DNA of 64,000 nt, from the NCBI GenBank assembly GCA_040219235.1, contig JAVJSV010000007.1, forward strand, positions 38,841-102,840. Reading direction: 5' to 3'. Positions 1-8,665 of this stretch are shown piece after piece (the first letter of the stretch is position 1; each line of letters begins with the position of its first letter). The DNA is from Rhodospirillaceae bacterium. GTDB lineage: Bacteria; Pseudomonadota; Alphaproteobacteria; Rhodospirillales; Rhodospirillaceae. A model generated the notes under the pieces. It did no database searches. It worked only from the letters and a program-made list of their open reading frames with translations, and was not told the origin of the DNA. The translations under genes and the position numbers were made by a program.

Positions 1-441
1 GTCAACAATACCGGTTTCTGGCGATAGCAATGCCGCAGCGCACTTAAGGTTCGGCTCTAATCTGGCAGCGTCATTAGCGGACAGCCAGTCTAGAGGGACA
101 CCGTTGCGACCAGCATGGGCTTGCAAAGACTTTAAACATTCAAGTTCACTGTCGTCTGCTGCGAATATCAGTTTGGTTGTTTTCTGGGCGATAACGCCGT
201 GGCTGGCACAATAGGCATACATCATGTCTCGGCCACGCACACATAATCGGGCTTTTAGGCTGCCTTCCGGATAATAAACGCCAGCGTGAATAACTTCACT
301 GTTGCGGGAACTGGTTGCTGTTCCAATGGCATCGGCAGTTTCGATAACAATCACTTCACGGCCAGCCATAGCCATGGCTCGGGCAACAGCCAAGCCGATT
401 ACACCTGCGCCGATTACTATACAGTCCGCCGATTCACTCAT
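1..441 (-). CDS. FAD-dependent oxidoreductase, DAO/LhgO-like (5' part only)
   Basis: The first 147 codons are visible; the rest lies beyond the left window edge. The N-terminus is a Rossmann FAD-binding fold with a GAGVIGLAVAR dinucleotide motif around residues 10-20, an acidic end to the second strand (VIET), and then the SSRNSEVIHAGVYY stretch typical of the L-2-hydroxyglutarate oxidase branch of the D-amino-acid oxidase superfamily. Such enzymes oxidise hydroxy or amino acids and pass electrons to oxygen or quinone. The gene diverges from mipZ across about 280 bp. The substrate cannot be fixed from this fragment, so L-2-hydroxyglutarate is only the best guess. Confidence 0.8.
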   Translation of the reverse strand, partial: MSESADCIVIGAGVIGLAVARAMAMAGREVIVIETADAIGTATSSRNSEVIHAGVYYPEGSLKARLCVRGRDMMYAYCASHGVIAQKTTKLIFAADDSELECLKSLQAHAGRNGVPLDWLSANDAARLEPNLKCAAALLSPETGIVD

Positions 442-723
442 AATTTAGGAAATACTTTCTGTTGTCAGTGATGAGTATTCGTCCTGATTAATCAGGTAAA
501 ATGTCATCATGCTCTGTGTCATATCAGCCTACTCATATCGTCGAACTCTAGAATATTGTAAAACTCTAATGATAAGAATGAGATGCAAATGCAGACGGTC
601 TTGGCATCGGGCGCTGGATTTGCCAGCGTTGCTTGCCCATTGTGTTGATACGGACTCTACAGGTCTATAGGGTCTGGGCCAAATTGACGCGGGCTTAATC
701 ATTAAGGGTCAACTCAAACTCGC

Positions 724-1530
724 ATGACGATCGTTATTGTTTTTGGAAATGAAAAAGGGGGCACGGGTAAGTCTACTCTGACTTTTCACGTTGCTGTCGC
801 ACTCGCCAAGCTTGGGTTAACGGTCTCTCTAATAGATGGGGATTATGACCAAGGCAGTTTAACGACTTATCTTAAAAACCGTAAACGTTTTATAGAAACT
901 CATACAGACGCGCCCCTCGTCAGCCCTGAACTTGCTAGTCTGAGCGATTGGCAAGATGCCACTGATGCAGAAATCGCAACACAGATTGCAGATATAAATA
1001 CAGACATTGTCGTGATCGATACGCCCGGTTCCTATAGTGCCTTATCCAAAAAGCTACATTCCTGCGCTGATCTCATTGTTACGCCATTAAATGATAGTCT
1101 TATTGACATGGCGGTGCTGGCAGAAGTTGACCCTGAGTCAGGTAAAATTTTGGGGCCAAGACATTACGCCGAGCGCATTTGGCAGGCTCGTCAAGTGAGA
1201 GCGGCCCGTGATGGCAAAACAATTGATTGGATTGTTCTTCGAAACCGTCTAAGTGCCCTTGATGCGCACAATAAGCGCACCATGTCAGATATAATCGAAG
1301 AGCTCGCAAAACGGGTTGGTTTTCGTGTTGGACCAGGGTTTGGTGAGCGGGTCATATTTAAGGAACTGTTCTTACAAGGGTTAACTTTATCCGACTTCGA
1401 AGGACAAAATTCAGGGTTTTCCTGGACTCTCTCACATGTTGCGGCTCGGCAGGAGTTGCGGGATCTGATCGATATGATTGCCGAGTATGTTCCGGCGGTG
1501 CAGATGATATCTAAGGTAAATGCGGAGTAG
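724..1530 (+). CDS. mipZ: Division-plane positioning ATPase MipZ
   Basis: This is a 268-residue ParA/MinD-superfamily ATPase. A deviant Walker A motif (GNEKGGTGKST) lies at residues 8-18, followed by a DGDYDQGSLT switch and VIDTPG Walker B-like motif. The GNEKGGTGKST signature and the TYLKNR segment are characteristic of MipZ rather than chromosome ParA. In Caulobacter, MipZ dimers bind DNA near ParB-marked poles and block FtsZ assembly, so the ring forms at mid-cell. It is the first gene of a likely operon with the VWA-like and J-domain genes; only 9 bp separate it from the next start. Confidence 0.88.
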   Translation: MTIVIVFGNEKGGTGKSTLTFHVAVALAKLGLTVSLIDGDYDQGSLTTYLKNRKRFIETHTDAPLVSPELASLSDWQDATDAEIATQIADINTDIVVIDTPGSYSALSKKLHSCADLIVTPLNDSLIDMAVLAEVDPESGKILGPRHYAERIWQARQVRAARDGKTIDWIVLRNRLSALDAHNKRTMSDIIEELAKRVGFRVGPGFGERVIFKELFLQGLTLSDFEGQNSGFSWTLSHVAARQELRDLIDMIAEYVPAVQMISKVNAE

Positions 1531-1539
1531 ACTTGTAGC

Positions 1540-2244
1540 ATGAGTGCAAAATCTCTCAGACCAGCAGGTGTCAGTCGCGATGTTTCTGCTTTTCTTGATG
1601 CTGCAGAGGTCACCGCTGTTAGCAATCGTGAGGCGTCTGGGCGCCTTATTTTTTCTATGGATGCTACCGCGAGCCGGGGGGCAACCTGGGAGATGGCAAT
1701 CGGCATACAGAGCGATATGTTTGCTGAGGCCGCATCTTTGGGCGGCCTGGAGGTTCAACTTGTGTTCTACCGTGGATTGATGGAATGCCGGTCAAGCCAG
1801 TGGACGAGAGATCCGAAAGTACTCGGTCGATTAATGGGAAAAGTTGGAGTATTGGCCGGTCGCACCCAAATTGAGCGTATACTAAAACACGCCTTGAAAG
1901 AGGCTGAGATGAAAACTGTAAACGCTCTCGTTTTCATTGGTGACACCATCGAGGAAAACATAGATCTATTGGCAGATGCTGCGGGTAAACTTGGACTACG
2001 CGGCGTTCCAGTGTTTATGTTCCATGAAGGTGGGGGAGAACCTGCTGCCTCAGCGTTTAAACACATCGCCAAAATCTCCGGCGGTGCGTATTGCCTGTTC
2101 GATGCATCTAGCCCTGGGGCTCTGCGAGCCCTATTGAATGCGGTCGCTACATTTGCTGCTGGCGGTGCACGGGCCTTGGAAGACTATGGCCGCAAACAAG
2201 GTGGCGACATATTAAGTATCACTGACCAGATGACTCGGCGGTAG
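1540..2244 (+). CDS. VWA-like protein of unknown function
   Basis: This 234-residue soluble protein has a von Willebrand A-like beginning: the strand LIFSMDATASRG, near residues 36-47, carries a DxTxS metal-site motif (D41, T43, S45). A second strand (ALVFIGDTIEEN) is the usual place of a further MIDAS-like acidic residue. There is no signal peptide or membrane segment, so it should be cytoplasmic. It sits 9 bp after mipZ and 3 bp before a membrane J-domain gene, which suggests one transcript. VWA proteins often scaffold assembly complexes, but no specific partner is evident and the function is unknown. Confidence 0.7.
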   Translation: MSAKSLRPAGVSRDVSAFLDAAEVTAVSNREASGRLIFSMDATASRGATWEMAIGIQSDMFAEAASLGGLEVQLVFYRGLMECRSSQWTRDPKVLGRLMGKVGVLAGRTQIERILKHALKEAEMKTVNALVFIGDTIEENIDLLADAAGKLGLRGVPVFMFHEGGGEPAASAFKHIAKISGGAYCLFDASSPGALRALLNAVATFAAGGARALEDYGRKQGGDILSITDQMTRR

Positions 2245-2247
2245 ATT

Positions 2248-2994
2248 ATGTTGCCCTCAGCAATACTTGGGATTGGCATACTTGTTGGCCTGATTCTTAT
2301 TATGAGATGGTATGCCAATGCCGACCCGGCAGCCATTAAACGGGCTATGAAATGGGGAGCGATTTGGGGGCTGGGCCTTGTCGCCGTATTCCTTGCTTTG
2401 ACAGGGCGCTTGGTTGCTGCCTTCGGTCTGGTGATGGGCATTTTTGCCTTTGGTTGGCGCCTCTTTAATATGTATTCGATGTTTCAACAGGCGCGAGGCA
2501 TGTTTGGTAATCTAGGAGGGTTTGGCGGTAGGGCTAAGGCGGCCGGCCAGGAGTCTAAGGTCGAATCCCACTATTTGAGAATGTCTCTGGATCACGACAG
2601 CGGCCGCATGGATGGCGAGGTTTTGGACGGTAAATTTCAGGGCCGCCTATTGTCCGCTATGCCTCTCGAAGTCCTAATGGAATTTCGGCAGGATGTGGCA
2701 TCCGACGCAGATTCTCGTGGTTTGCTAGATGCCTACCTTGATCGCGCCCACATTGGATGGCGTCGTGATCGTGAGCCGGATGAGGATAATGCTGAGTCTC
2801 CTCCATCGCCGCCGAGCGGACCAATGACGCGAGCAGAGGCCCTTAAAATTTTAGCACTGGAACCTGATGCGGATCGGAAAGCGATAAAGGCCGCTTATCG
2901 CAGCCTTATGGCGAAGGTGCATCCTGATCGAGGCGGTTCACCTTACCTAGCCGCAAAAATCAATGAAGCGAAGGACTTACTTCTGAAGGAATGA
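2248..2994 (+). CDS. Membrane-anchored J-domain protein
   Basis: The 248-residue product has about three hydrophobic segments in its first 80 residues, a linker, and a C-terminal J-domain with the HPD tripeptide (KVHPDRGG) near residue 225. It is therefore an inverted, membrane-bound DnaJ-like co-chaperone that would stimulate the DnaK ATPase at the inner face of the membrane. It lacks the Gly/Phe and zinc-finger regions of DnaJ, which rules out a general DnaJ. It is translationally close to the VWA-like gene (3 bp gap). A client among envelope or division proteins is possible given mipZ upstream, but this is inference. Confidence 0.8.
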   Translation: MLPSAILGIGILVGLILIMRWYANADPAAIKRAMKWGAIWGLGLVAVFLALTGRLVAAFGLVMGIFAFGWRLFNMYSMFQQARGMFGNLGGFGGRAKAAGQESKVESHYLRMSLDHDSGRMDGEVLDGKFQGRLLSAMPLEVLMEFRQDVASDADSRGLLDAYLDRAHIGWRRDREPDEDNAESPPSPPSGPMTRAEALKILALEPDADRKAIKAAYRSLMAKVHPDRGGSPYLAAKINEAKDLLLKE

Positions 2995-3126
2995 TTCTGT
3001 TTCGTCCGCAATGGCCAATCGGTATTGCAACAGTCTGTTCCGCGTGTCACAAAGCGGCGTCGAAGCCTTCTGAAGGTGGCAGAATTCTGCGCTTTCAGTC
3101 ATAAAAGTGTCATAGGAGACGGGGGT

Positions 3127-3999
3127 ATGGCAGGACGCGTGCGCACGGCGGTCTTTCCGGTTGCGGGACTTGGTACGCGGTTTTTACCCGCGACCAAAGT
3201 CATCGCCAAAGAGATGCTCCCCGTTGTTGACAAGCCACTCATACAGTACGCGGTCGAAGAAGCTGCCGCCTCAGGCATTGAGAATTTTGTATTTGTGACA
3301 GGACGGGGCAAATCGGTTTTGGTTGACCATTTTGATCATGCACCAGAACTGGAAAGCTTGCTTAATAGTCGAGGAAAGAGTGAAGCCTTAGACTCTGTTT
3401 TGTCATTTATGCCGGAGCCCGGCAAAATTTTTTCCGTTCGCCAGCAAGTTCCATTAGGTCTCGGCCACGCCGTATGGTGCGCACGCGCAATGATAGGTGA
3501 CGAGCCGTTTGCCGTGCTGTTGCCTGACGAATTGCTGATGTCCGATCCGCCATGCCTCAATCAACTTATAGAAGCTCATGCTGATCTAGGTGGAAACCTG
3601 ATTGCTGTGACAGAGGTGCCGGAGGCACATACCAACCGGTATGGTATTTTAGATGTTGAAACTGATGATGGGCGCATTGCTAAGGCGCGTGGCATGGTTG
3701 AGAAACCAGATCCCAAGGTTGCCCCGTCCCGCTTGGCAAATATCGGTCGTTACGTCCTTGATCCTAAGGTGTTTGATTTCTTAGACAAACAGGTGGCGGG
3801 TGCTGGCGGAGAAATCCAATTAACCGATGCGATTGATGCAACAACAGGTACTGTTCCATTTCATGGCGTACGCTTCAATGGCGAGCGCTTTGATTGCGGC
3901 GACAAGGTTGGTTTTTTGGCGGCAAACCTCGCTTTTGCTTTAAAGCGCCCAGATTTGGCGGACCGAGTTAGAGCAATGGTTGGTCCACTTCTAAAATAA
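3127..3999 (+). CDS. galU: UTP-glucose-1-phosphate uridylyltransferase
   Basis: GalU makes UDP-glucose from UTP and glucose-1-phosphate. The nucleotide-binding signature GLGTRFLPATK lies near the N-terminus, followed by KEMLPVVDKP and VEKP, all typical of the family. An upstream in-frame ATG exists at 3025, but the ATG at 3127 is preferred: it follows GGAGACGGGGG and gives a usual length of 290 residues beginning MAGRVRTAVF. The next genes are ugd and a phosphoglucomutase/phosphomannomutase, so the operon supplies UDP-glucose and UDP-glucuronate for polysaccharide or glycolipid synthesis. Confidence 0.9.
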   Translation: MAGRVRTAVFPVAGLGTRFLPATKVIAKEMLPVVDKPLIQYAVEEAAASGIENFVFVTGRGKSVLVDHFDHAPELESLLNSRGKSEALDSVLSFMPEPGKIFSVRQQVPLGLGHAVWCARAMIGDEPFAVLLPDELLMSDPPCLNQLIEAHADLGGNLIAVTEVPEAHTNRYGILDVETDDGRIAKARGMVEKPDPKVAPSRLANIGRYVLDPKVFDFLDKQVAGAGGEIQLTDAIDATTGTVPFHGVRFNGERFDCGDKVGFLAANLAFALKRPDLADRVRAMVGPLLK

Positions 4000-4030
4000 A
4001 ATCACCTCTGTATAGGGATAATCTACAGAT

Positions 4031-5359
4031 ATGCGTATTGCGATGATTGGAACAGGCTACGTCGGATTAGTATCTGGCGCGTGTTTCTCTGAGTTTGGTG
4101 TCGATGTTGTGTGCGTCGATAAAGACGTCGGAAAAATCGAAGCTCTAAAACAAGGCGAAATACCAATTTATGAACCAGGTCTAGATCAACTCGTAAAAAC
4201 TAATGCAGACGCTGGCCGCTTAACATTTACGATTGATCTCAAGGATGCAGTGAAAGGCGCGGATGCCGTGTTTATTGCTGTCGGTACACCTAGCCGTCGT
4301 GGCGATGGTCACGCTGATCTGTCTTATGTCTATGCCGCAGCTGAGGAAATTGCACAGGCGATTGAAGGCTATACAGTCATTGTAACTAAATCGACTGTGC
4401 CTGTGGGAACGGGTCGTGAGGTCGAGCGTATTGTTAAAAAAAATCGTCCTGATATTGATTTCGATGTGGCTTCCAATCCTGAGTTTTTAAGAGAGGGCTC
4501 AGCCATTAATGATTTTATGCGACCTGACCGTGTCGTAATAGGTGCAGAGTCAGATCGAGCAAAGGAGGTTATGCGCCAACTTTATCGCGTGCTTTATCTC
4601 ATCGAGACCCCAATTCTTTTTACAGCACTCGAAACATCAGAGCTGATCAAGTATGCAGCTAATACCTTCTTGGCGACCAAGATAACGTTTATCAATGAGA
4701 TAGCAGATTTGTGTGAAAAGGTTGGAGCCGATGTACATGACGTTGCGAAGGGCATTGGATTAGATGGTCGAATAGGCAAAAAATTTCTTCACCCAGGACC
4801 TGGCTATGGCGGATCATGCTTCCCGAAAGATACTCTGGCCCTGGTTAAAACCGCGCAAGATTACAAGTCTCCGCTTCGGATCGTAGAGGCGGTTGTTGCT
4901 ATTAATGATAAGCGGAAATCAGCAATGGCTGAACGTATTGTGCAGGCATGCGGTGGCTCAGTGGCTGACAAGACTGTTGCGATTCTCGGCCTGACCTTTA
5001 AGCCTAATACGGATGACATGCGAGACAGTCCATCGCTTGCCATCATTCCAGCTCTGGTCAGTGCCGGAGCAAAGATCCAGGCGTACGATCCAGAGGGAAT
5101 GGACGAAGCGAGAAAGATACTCTCTGACATCAATTATTGTGATGATGCTTATGCTACTATGGACGGTGCAGATGTCTTAGTGATTGTCACGGAATGGAAC
5201 GAATTCCGGAGTCTTGATTTGGAACGCGCCAAGGACCTGTTGTCACAGCCTGTTCTTGTCGATCTCCGAAATATCTATTCGCCAGCCGATGTCGAAAAAG
5301 CAGGGTTTTCCTATCATTGTATTGGGAGACCTAAGAAAGTGATCGGTGCAGTAGCGTGA
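4031..5359 (+). CDS. ugd: UDP-glucose 6-dehydrogenase
   Basis: Ugd oxidises UDP-glucose to UDP-glucuronate in two NAD-dependent steps. The 442-residue protein opens with the NAD-binding GTGYVGLVSG motif, contains the TKSTVPVGT and NPEFLREGSA signatures, and has the catalytic cysteine in GYGGSCFPKDT (about residue 263). The C-terminal UDP-binding domain starts at the conserved LGLTFKPNTDDMRDSPS. The length is normal. It follows galU by 31 bp and overlaps the next start by 4 bp, so substrate supply and use appear co-transcribed. Confidence 0.93.
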   Translation: MRIAMIGTGYVGLVSGACFSEFGVDVVCVDKDVGKIEALKQGEIPIYEPGLDQLVKTNADAGRLTFTIDLKDAVKGADAVFIAVGTPSRRGDGHADLSYVYAAAEEIAQAIEGYTVIVTKSTVPVGTGREVERIVKKNRPDIDFDVASNPEFLREGSAINDFMRPDRVVIGAESDRAKEVMRQLYRVLYLIETPILFTALETSELIKYAANTFLATKITFINEIADLCEKVGADVHDVAKGIGLDGRIGKKFLHPGPGYGGSCFPKDTLALVKTAQDYKSPLRIVEAVVAINDKRKSAMAERIVQACGGSVADKTVAILGLTFKPNTDDMRDSPSLAIIPALVSAGAKIQAYDPEGMDEARKILSDINYCDDAYATMDGADVLVIVTEWNEFRSLDLERAKDLLSQPVLVDLRNIYSPADVEKAGFSYHCIGRPKKVIGAVA

Positions 5360-6735
5360 CGTCAGCTCATATTTTTCACCCGTCGGTGTTGCGCGAGTAT
5401 GATATCCGCGGAATTGTTGGCGATACGCTACACGAAGCTGATGCAATAGCGCTGGGTCAGGCTTTTGGGACACTTGTTCTTGAGCAAGGCGGCAGGCGTG
5501 TTTGCGTTGGGTATGATGGTCGGCATAGTTCACCTGCTATGGAGGCCGCCCTTGTCAATGGGCTTAAATCAACGGGCGTAAATGTCGAGCGTGTTGGTCG
5601 CGGTCCAAGTCCTATGCTTTACTTTGCGACGATTGAGGGCAAGGCGGATGCAGGGATCATGGTGACTGGCTCCCACAATCCTCCAACTCACAACGGTTTT
5701 AAAATGATGCTCGGGAAAAAGCCTTTCTACGGAGAGGCCATTTCTGACCTGGGTCGCCGGGCTGCGGAGGCGGTCTTTCAAAGCGGATCAGGTGCAGTAT
5801 CAGACAAACCTGCCTTTGATCGTTATGTCGCAAGGGTGTTGCAGGACTTTAAGGGCGATAAGCAACTTACTGTCGTGTGGGATCCTGGCAATGGTGCTGC
5901 TGGGGAAGTTGTGTCCGCAGCAGTTCAAGGTTTGCCCGGCAAGCATGTTGTGATCAACGGTGAGATTGATGGGGACTTCCCCAGTCACCATCCAGATCCA
6001 ACAGTTCCAAAAAACTTAGAGCAATTAATCTCCAAGGTGAAAGACGAGCAAGCCGACGTTGGCTTTGCATTTGATGGTGATGGTGACCGCATTGGTATTG
6101 TGGATGGTCGCGGCAATATCCTTTGGGGAGACCAAATTCTAATCATTTTGGGCGAGGCTGTTCTGGCAGAAAAACCAGGAGCGTCCATTATAGCTGACGT
6201 TAAAGCCAGTCAGGTCCTGTTTGATGAGATTGCTCGCATGGGTGGCCAGCCAGTAATGGCAAAGACCGGCCACTCGCTTATCAAAGCCAAGATGAATGAA
6301 TTACGGGCACCGCTCGCTGGCGAAATGAGCGGCCATATCTTTTTTGCTGATCATTATTATGGTTTTGATGATGCGCTATATGCGGCGATCCGTTTCCTGT
6401 CAATATTGGCCTCTCAAGACGAAACTTTAATGTCCCGCTTTGACCGCATACCGAAAGCCCTCAACACACCTGAACTACGTTTTGATTGTCCGGATGATCG
6501 GAAGTTTGAGGTGGTTGAAGAAGTGCGAGAGCGTTTGAAACAATCCGGTGCCAACGTGAATAATGTAGATGGTGTACGCGTGTTGGAAGAGGGCGGCTGG
6601 TGGTTGCTGCGCGCATCTAATACACAAGCAGTATTGGTGGCGCGGTGTGAGGCAGAGGCCGCCGATAAACTGACAAAAATTAAAAGCTCTTTGTCCGCTC
6701 AGTTATCTAAAAGCGGAGTTACGTTACCTGAATAG
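5356..6735 (+). CDS. Phosphomannomutase/phosphoglucomutase (AlgC-type)
   Basis: This is a 459-residue alpha-D-phosphohexomutase of the bifunctional PMM/PGM class. The phosphoserine loop TGSHNPP is centred on Ser106, the magnesium loop reads DGDGDRIG, the sugar-binding loop is GEMSGHIFF, and the C-terminal phosphate-binding loop is RASNTQ. It interconverts hexose-1- and hexose-6-phosphates and so feeds galU. The start is GTG, overlapping the ugd stop by 4 bp (GTGA), which implies translational coupling. Whether mannose or glucose is the main substrate cannot be told from sequence. Confidence 0.88.
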   Translation: MTSAHIFHPSVLREYDIRGIVGDTLHEADAIALGQAFGTLVLEQGGRRVCVGYDGRHSSPAMEAALVNGLKSTGVNVERVGRGPSPMLYFATIEGKADAGIMVTGSHNPPTHNGFKMMLGKKPFYGEAISDLGRRAAEAVFQSGSGAVSDKPAFDRYVARVLQDFKGDKQLTVVWDPGNGAAGEVVSAAVQGLPGKHVVINGEIDGDFPSHHPDPTVPKNLEQLISKVKDEQADVGFAFDGDGDRIGIVDGRGNILWGDQILIILGEAVLAEKPGASIIADVKASQVLFDEIARMGGQPVMAKTGHSLIKAKMNELRAPLAGEMSGHIFFADHYYGFDDALYAAIRFLSILASQDETLMSRFDRIPKALNTPELRFDCPDDRKFEVVEEVRERLKQSGANVNNVDGVRVLEEGGWWLLRASNTQAVLVARCEAEAADKLTKIKSSLSAQLSKSGVTLPE

Positions 6736-6744
6736 GCGAATAAA

Positions 6745-7995
6745 CTAGCCGGCGTGATCTGGTGGAATAAGAGCTGCAAACTCCGGCGCAACGATGAGGC
6801 ATTGGTGAGGTGCACGTTCCATTAAAGAGCAAGCGGTTCTTGTGTCTGCCTGGGTTAGCCCCATGATTTGGGCGCGGTACAGTTGCTTACCGCTAACTGT
6901 TACCGGTTCAATTCTGCCAAACACTGAAGCAAATTGGAGTCTAACTTTCGACGCAGCTTCATCAGCTTTTTGTTGCGCAACATCGCTAATTGAGAAGGCT
7001 CCTATTTGGATTCCCCAAGCCTCAGCTCTTAACAAGGCAAGGTTGGGTTTAGTTTTTGGTTTTATCGTAATGCCGGCCGGCATAAGAGAACCGTCAGCCA
7101 TAACCATCATTAAAGGTTTTCTGGCGGGGTAGGGGGGACGTCCATACTTAGCGGCCTCGCTGAACCCCTTATCCATGAGTTCTGCCAGATGCTGATCACG
7201 TTGTTTTGCAGACTTTCCACCGAAAACAATTCCGATCAATCTCTTGTTTTCTCGTTTAGCAGACCCAGCCAGGTTGAATCCTGATGCGTTGATGTAGCCT
7301 GTTTTTAAGCCATCTGCGCCTTCGTAACGATCAACAAATCTGTTGTGGCCTCGGTAGGTTGTGCCTTGATATGTGAATTTCGTTCTAGAGAAATAACTAT
7401 AGTATTGGGGAAAATCGTTCATTAGATGCTGTGAGAGAGTTGCCATGTCTCTAGCCGTTGAGAGCTGTCCGCGATTTGGTAGGCCCGATGCATTCCGGAA
7501 ATTGGTTTGGGTCATACCAAGAGATTTTGCTTTCTTTGTCATCTCCTGGGCAAAACCGCGTTCGGTTTTCCCTAAATGCTCTGCAACAACGACTGCAACA
7601 TCATTTGCAGAACGCACGACCAATCCTAGAATTGCGTCCTCAACGGTGATCTTGCTGCCTGCGGCAAGCCACATTTTAGAACTTGGTTGACGCGACGCGT
7701 TTGCTGAAACGGTCATTTTTGTTTCTAAGTTTAGCTCATCCTGTTCAAGTTTCTCGAACAGCATGTAGAGCGTCATCATTTTTGTGAGTGAAGCAGGGTA
7801 ATTGCGGGTGTCTGCATTCACCTCGTGATAAACTCGGCCTGTTTCGGCATCAATGATCATTGAGGCATATTTAGCCTCAGCAATAGGGCTTCCCAACGCT
7901 AAGATCATTAGCGTTGCAACCAAAATTCTGCCCAAATTCGCGAAGGCGTGCAAAAGGATTTCCCTACCCAATAAATCCCCAGGCGCTGGTAGCAC
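6745..7995 (-). CDS. D-alanyl-D-alanine carboxypeptidase with SPOR domain
   Basis: This is a penicillin-binding protein 5/6-type peptidase (S11). After an N-terminal hydrophobic export segment (about residues 22-41) come the serine motif SLTK (Ser69, Lys72), the SAND motif and the KTG motif in DGLKTGYINASG. The last 80 or so residues form a SPOR domain, which binds denuded glycan at division sites. The 416-residue protein should trim pentapeptide stem peptides in the periplasm, probably at the septum. It is convergent with the phosphomutase gene (9 bp gap) and divergent from clpS. Confidence 0.9.
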   Translation of the reverse strand: MLPAPGDLLGREILLHAFANLGRILVATLMILALGSPIAEAKYASMIIDAETGRVYHEVNADTRNYPASLTKMMTLYMLFEKLEQDELNLETKMTVSANASRQPSSKMWLAAGSKITVEDAILGLVVRSANDVAVVVAEHLGKTERGFAQEMTKKAKSLGMTQTNFRNASGLPNRGQLSTARDMATLSQHLMNDFPQYYSYFSRTKFTYQGTTYRGHNRFVDRYEGADGLKTGYINASGFNLAGSAKRENKRLIGIVFGGKSAKQRDQHLAELMDKGFSEAAKYGRPPYPARKPLMMVMADGSLMPAGITIKPKTKPNLALLRAEAWGIQIGAFSISDVAQQKADEAASKVRLQFASVFGRIEPVTVSGKQLYRAQIMGLTQADTRTACSLMERAPHQCLIVAPEFAALIPPDHAG

Positions 7996-8147
7996 CTCTG
8001 AGTAACCGAATCGTAACGTGTAAAAGGTTAACGTGTCCAGTCATCTCTTTGATTCTTATGATAAAATGACGATCATTAAGATTTCGTTTAAAGCTATCTT
8101 GTGTGCCGGTCGATACCCTCTGGAAGTCCCGCGCCGGAGTAAGGTTG

Positions 8148-8175
8148 AAGACTCTTTTGAGGGGGGTCTTTTTTT
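8148..8175 (+). terminator. Rho-independent terminator-like hairpin upstream of clpS
   Basis: AAGACTC at 8148-8154 can pair with GGGTCTT at 8164-8170 (one G-U pair), followed at once by a T tract. It points rightward yet lies only about 40 bp before the clpS start, with no rightward gene upstream in the divergent region. It may end a short RNA starting near 8040-8100, or act as a leader attenuator of clpS. Confidence 0.5.
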
Positions 8176-8213
8176 AGGCAAGATGCGATACCATATTTGG
8201 TAATATTAGAACC

Positions 8214-8615
8214 ATGGTACCTGCAAGAATGACTTCAAAACCTAAACTTAATCTCTCTTTTTCTCCGATTGGTGCTGCAGTTAACAGCAGCGACCATGAT
8301 GATGGGGATGACAAGGGCGGACCTGATATAGGCGTGGTGATCAAGGCACGTCCTAAGCTCAAGAAACCGTCCATGTACAAAGTTCTAATGTTGAACGATG
8401 ACTACACGCCGATGGAGTTTGTTGTTCATGTATTGGAACGTGTCTTTGGTAAAACTGGCGATGAAGCGACACGTATTATGTTGCATGTGCACCAAAAAGG
8501 CGTCGGTGTTTGTGGTGTCTACACCTATGAAGTTGCTGAAACCAAAGTGACTCAGACGATGGATTTGGCACGAAAACACCAACATCCACTCCAATGCACG
8601 TTAGAAAAAGAATAA
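8214..8615 (+). CDS. clpS: ATP-dependent Clp protease adaptor ClpS
   Basis: ClpS delivers N-degron substrates to ClpAP. The core (about residues 50-130) contains [21 protein letters not shown], the N-end-rule binding patch with the conserved NDDYT and M residues, and the later [21 protein letters not shown] stretch that contacts ClpA. The 133-residue length fits alphaproteobacterial ClpS with a long flexible N-terminus. A second ATG six codons in (MTSKPK) could be the true start. clpA follows directly. Confidence 0.92.
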   Translation: MVPARMTSKPKLNLSFSPIGAAVNSSDHDDGDDKGGPDIGVVIKARPKLKKPSMYKVLMLNDDYTPMEFVVHVLERVFGKTGDEATRIMLHVHQKGVGVCGVYTYEVAETKVTQTMDLARKHQHPLQCTLEKE

Positions 8616-8665
8616 CGACAACGTCACGCGCTAAAGTACTCACTCTAAAACTAAGGTATTTTTCG

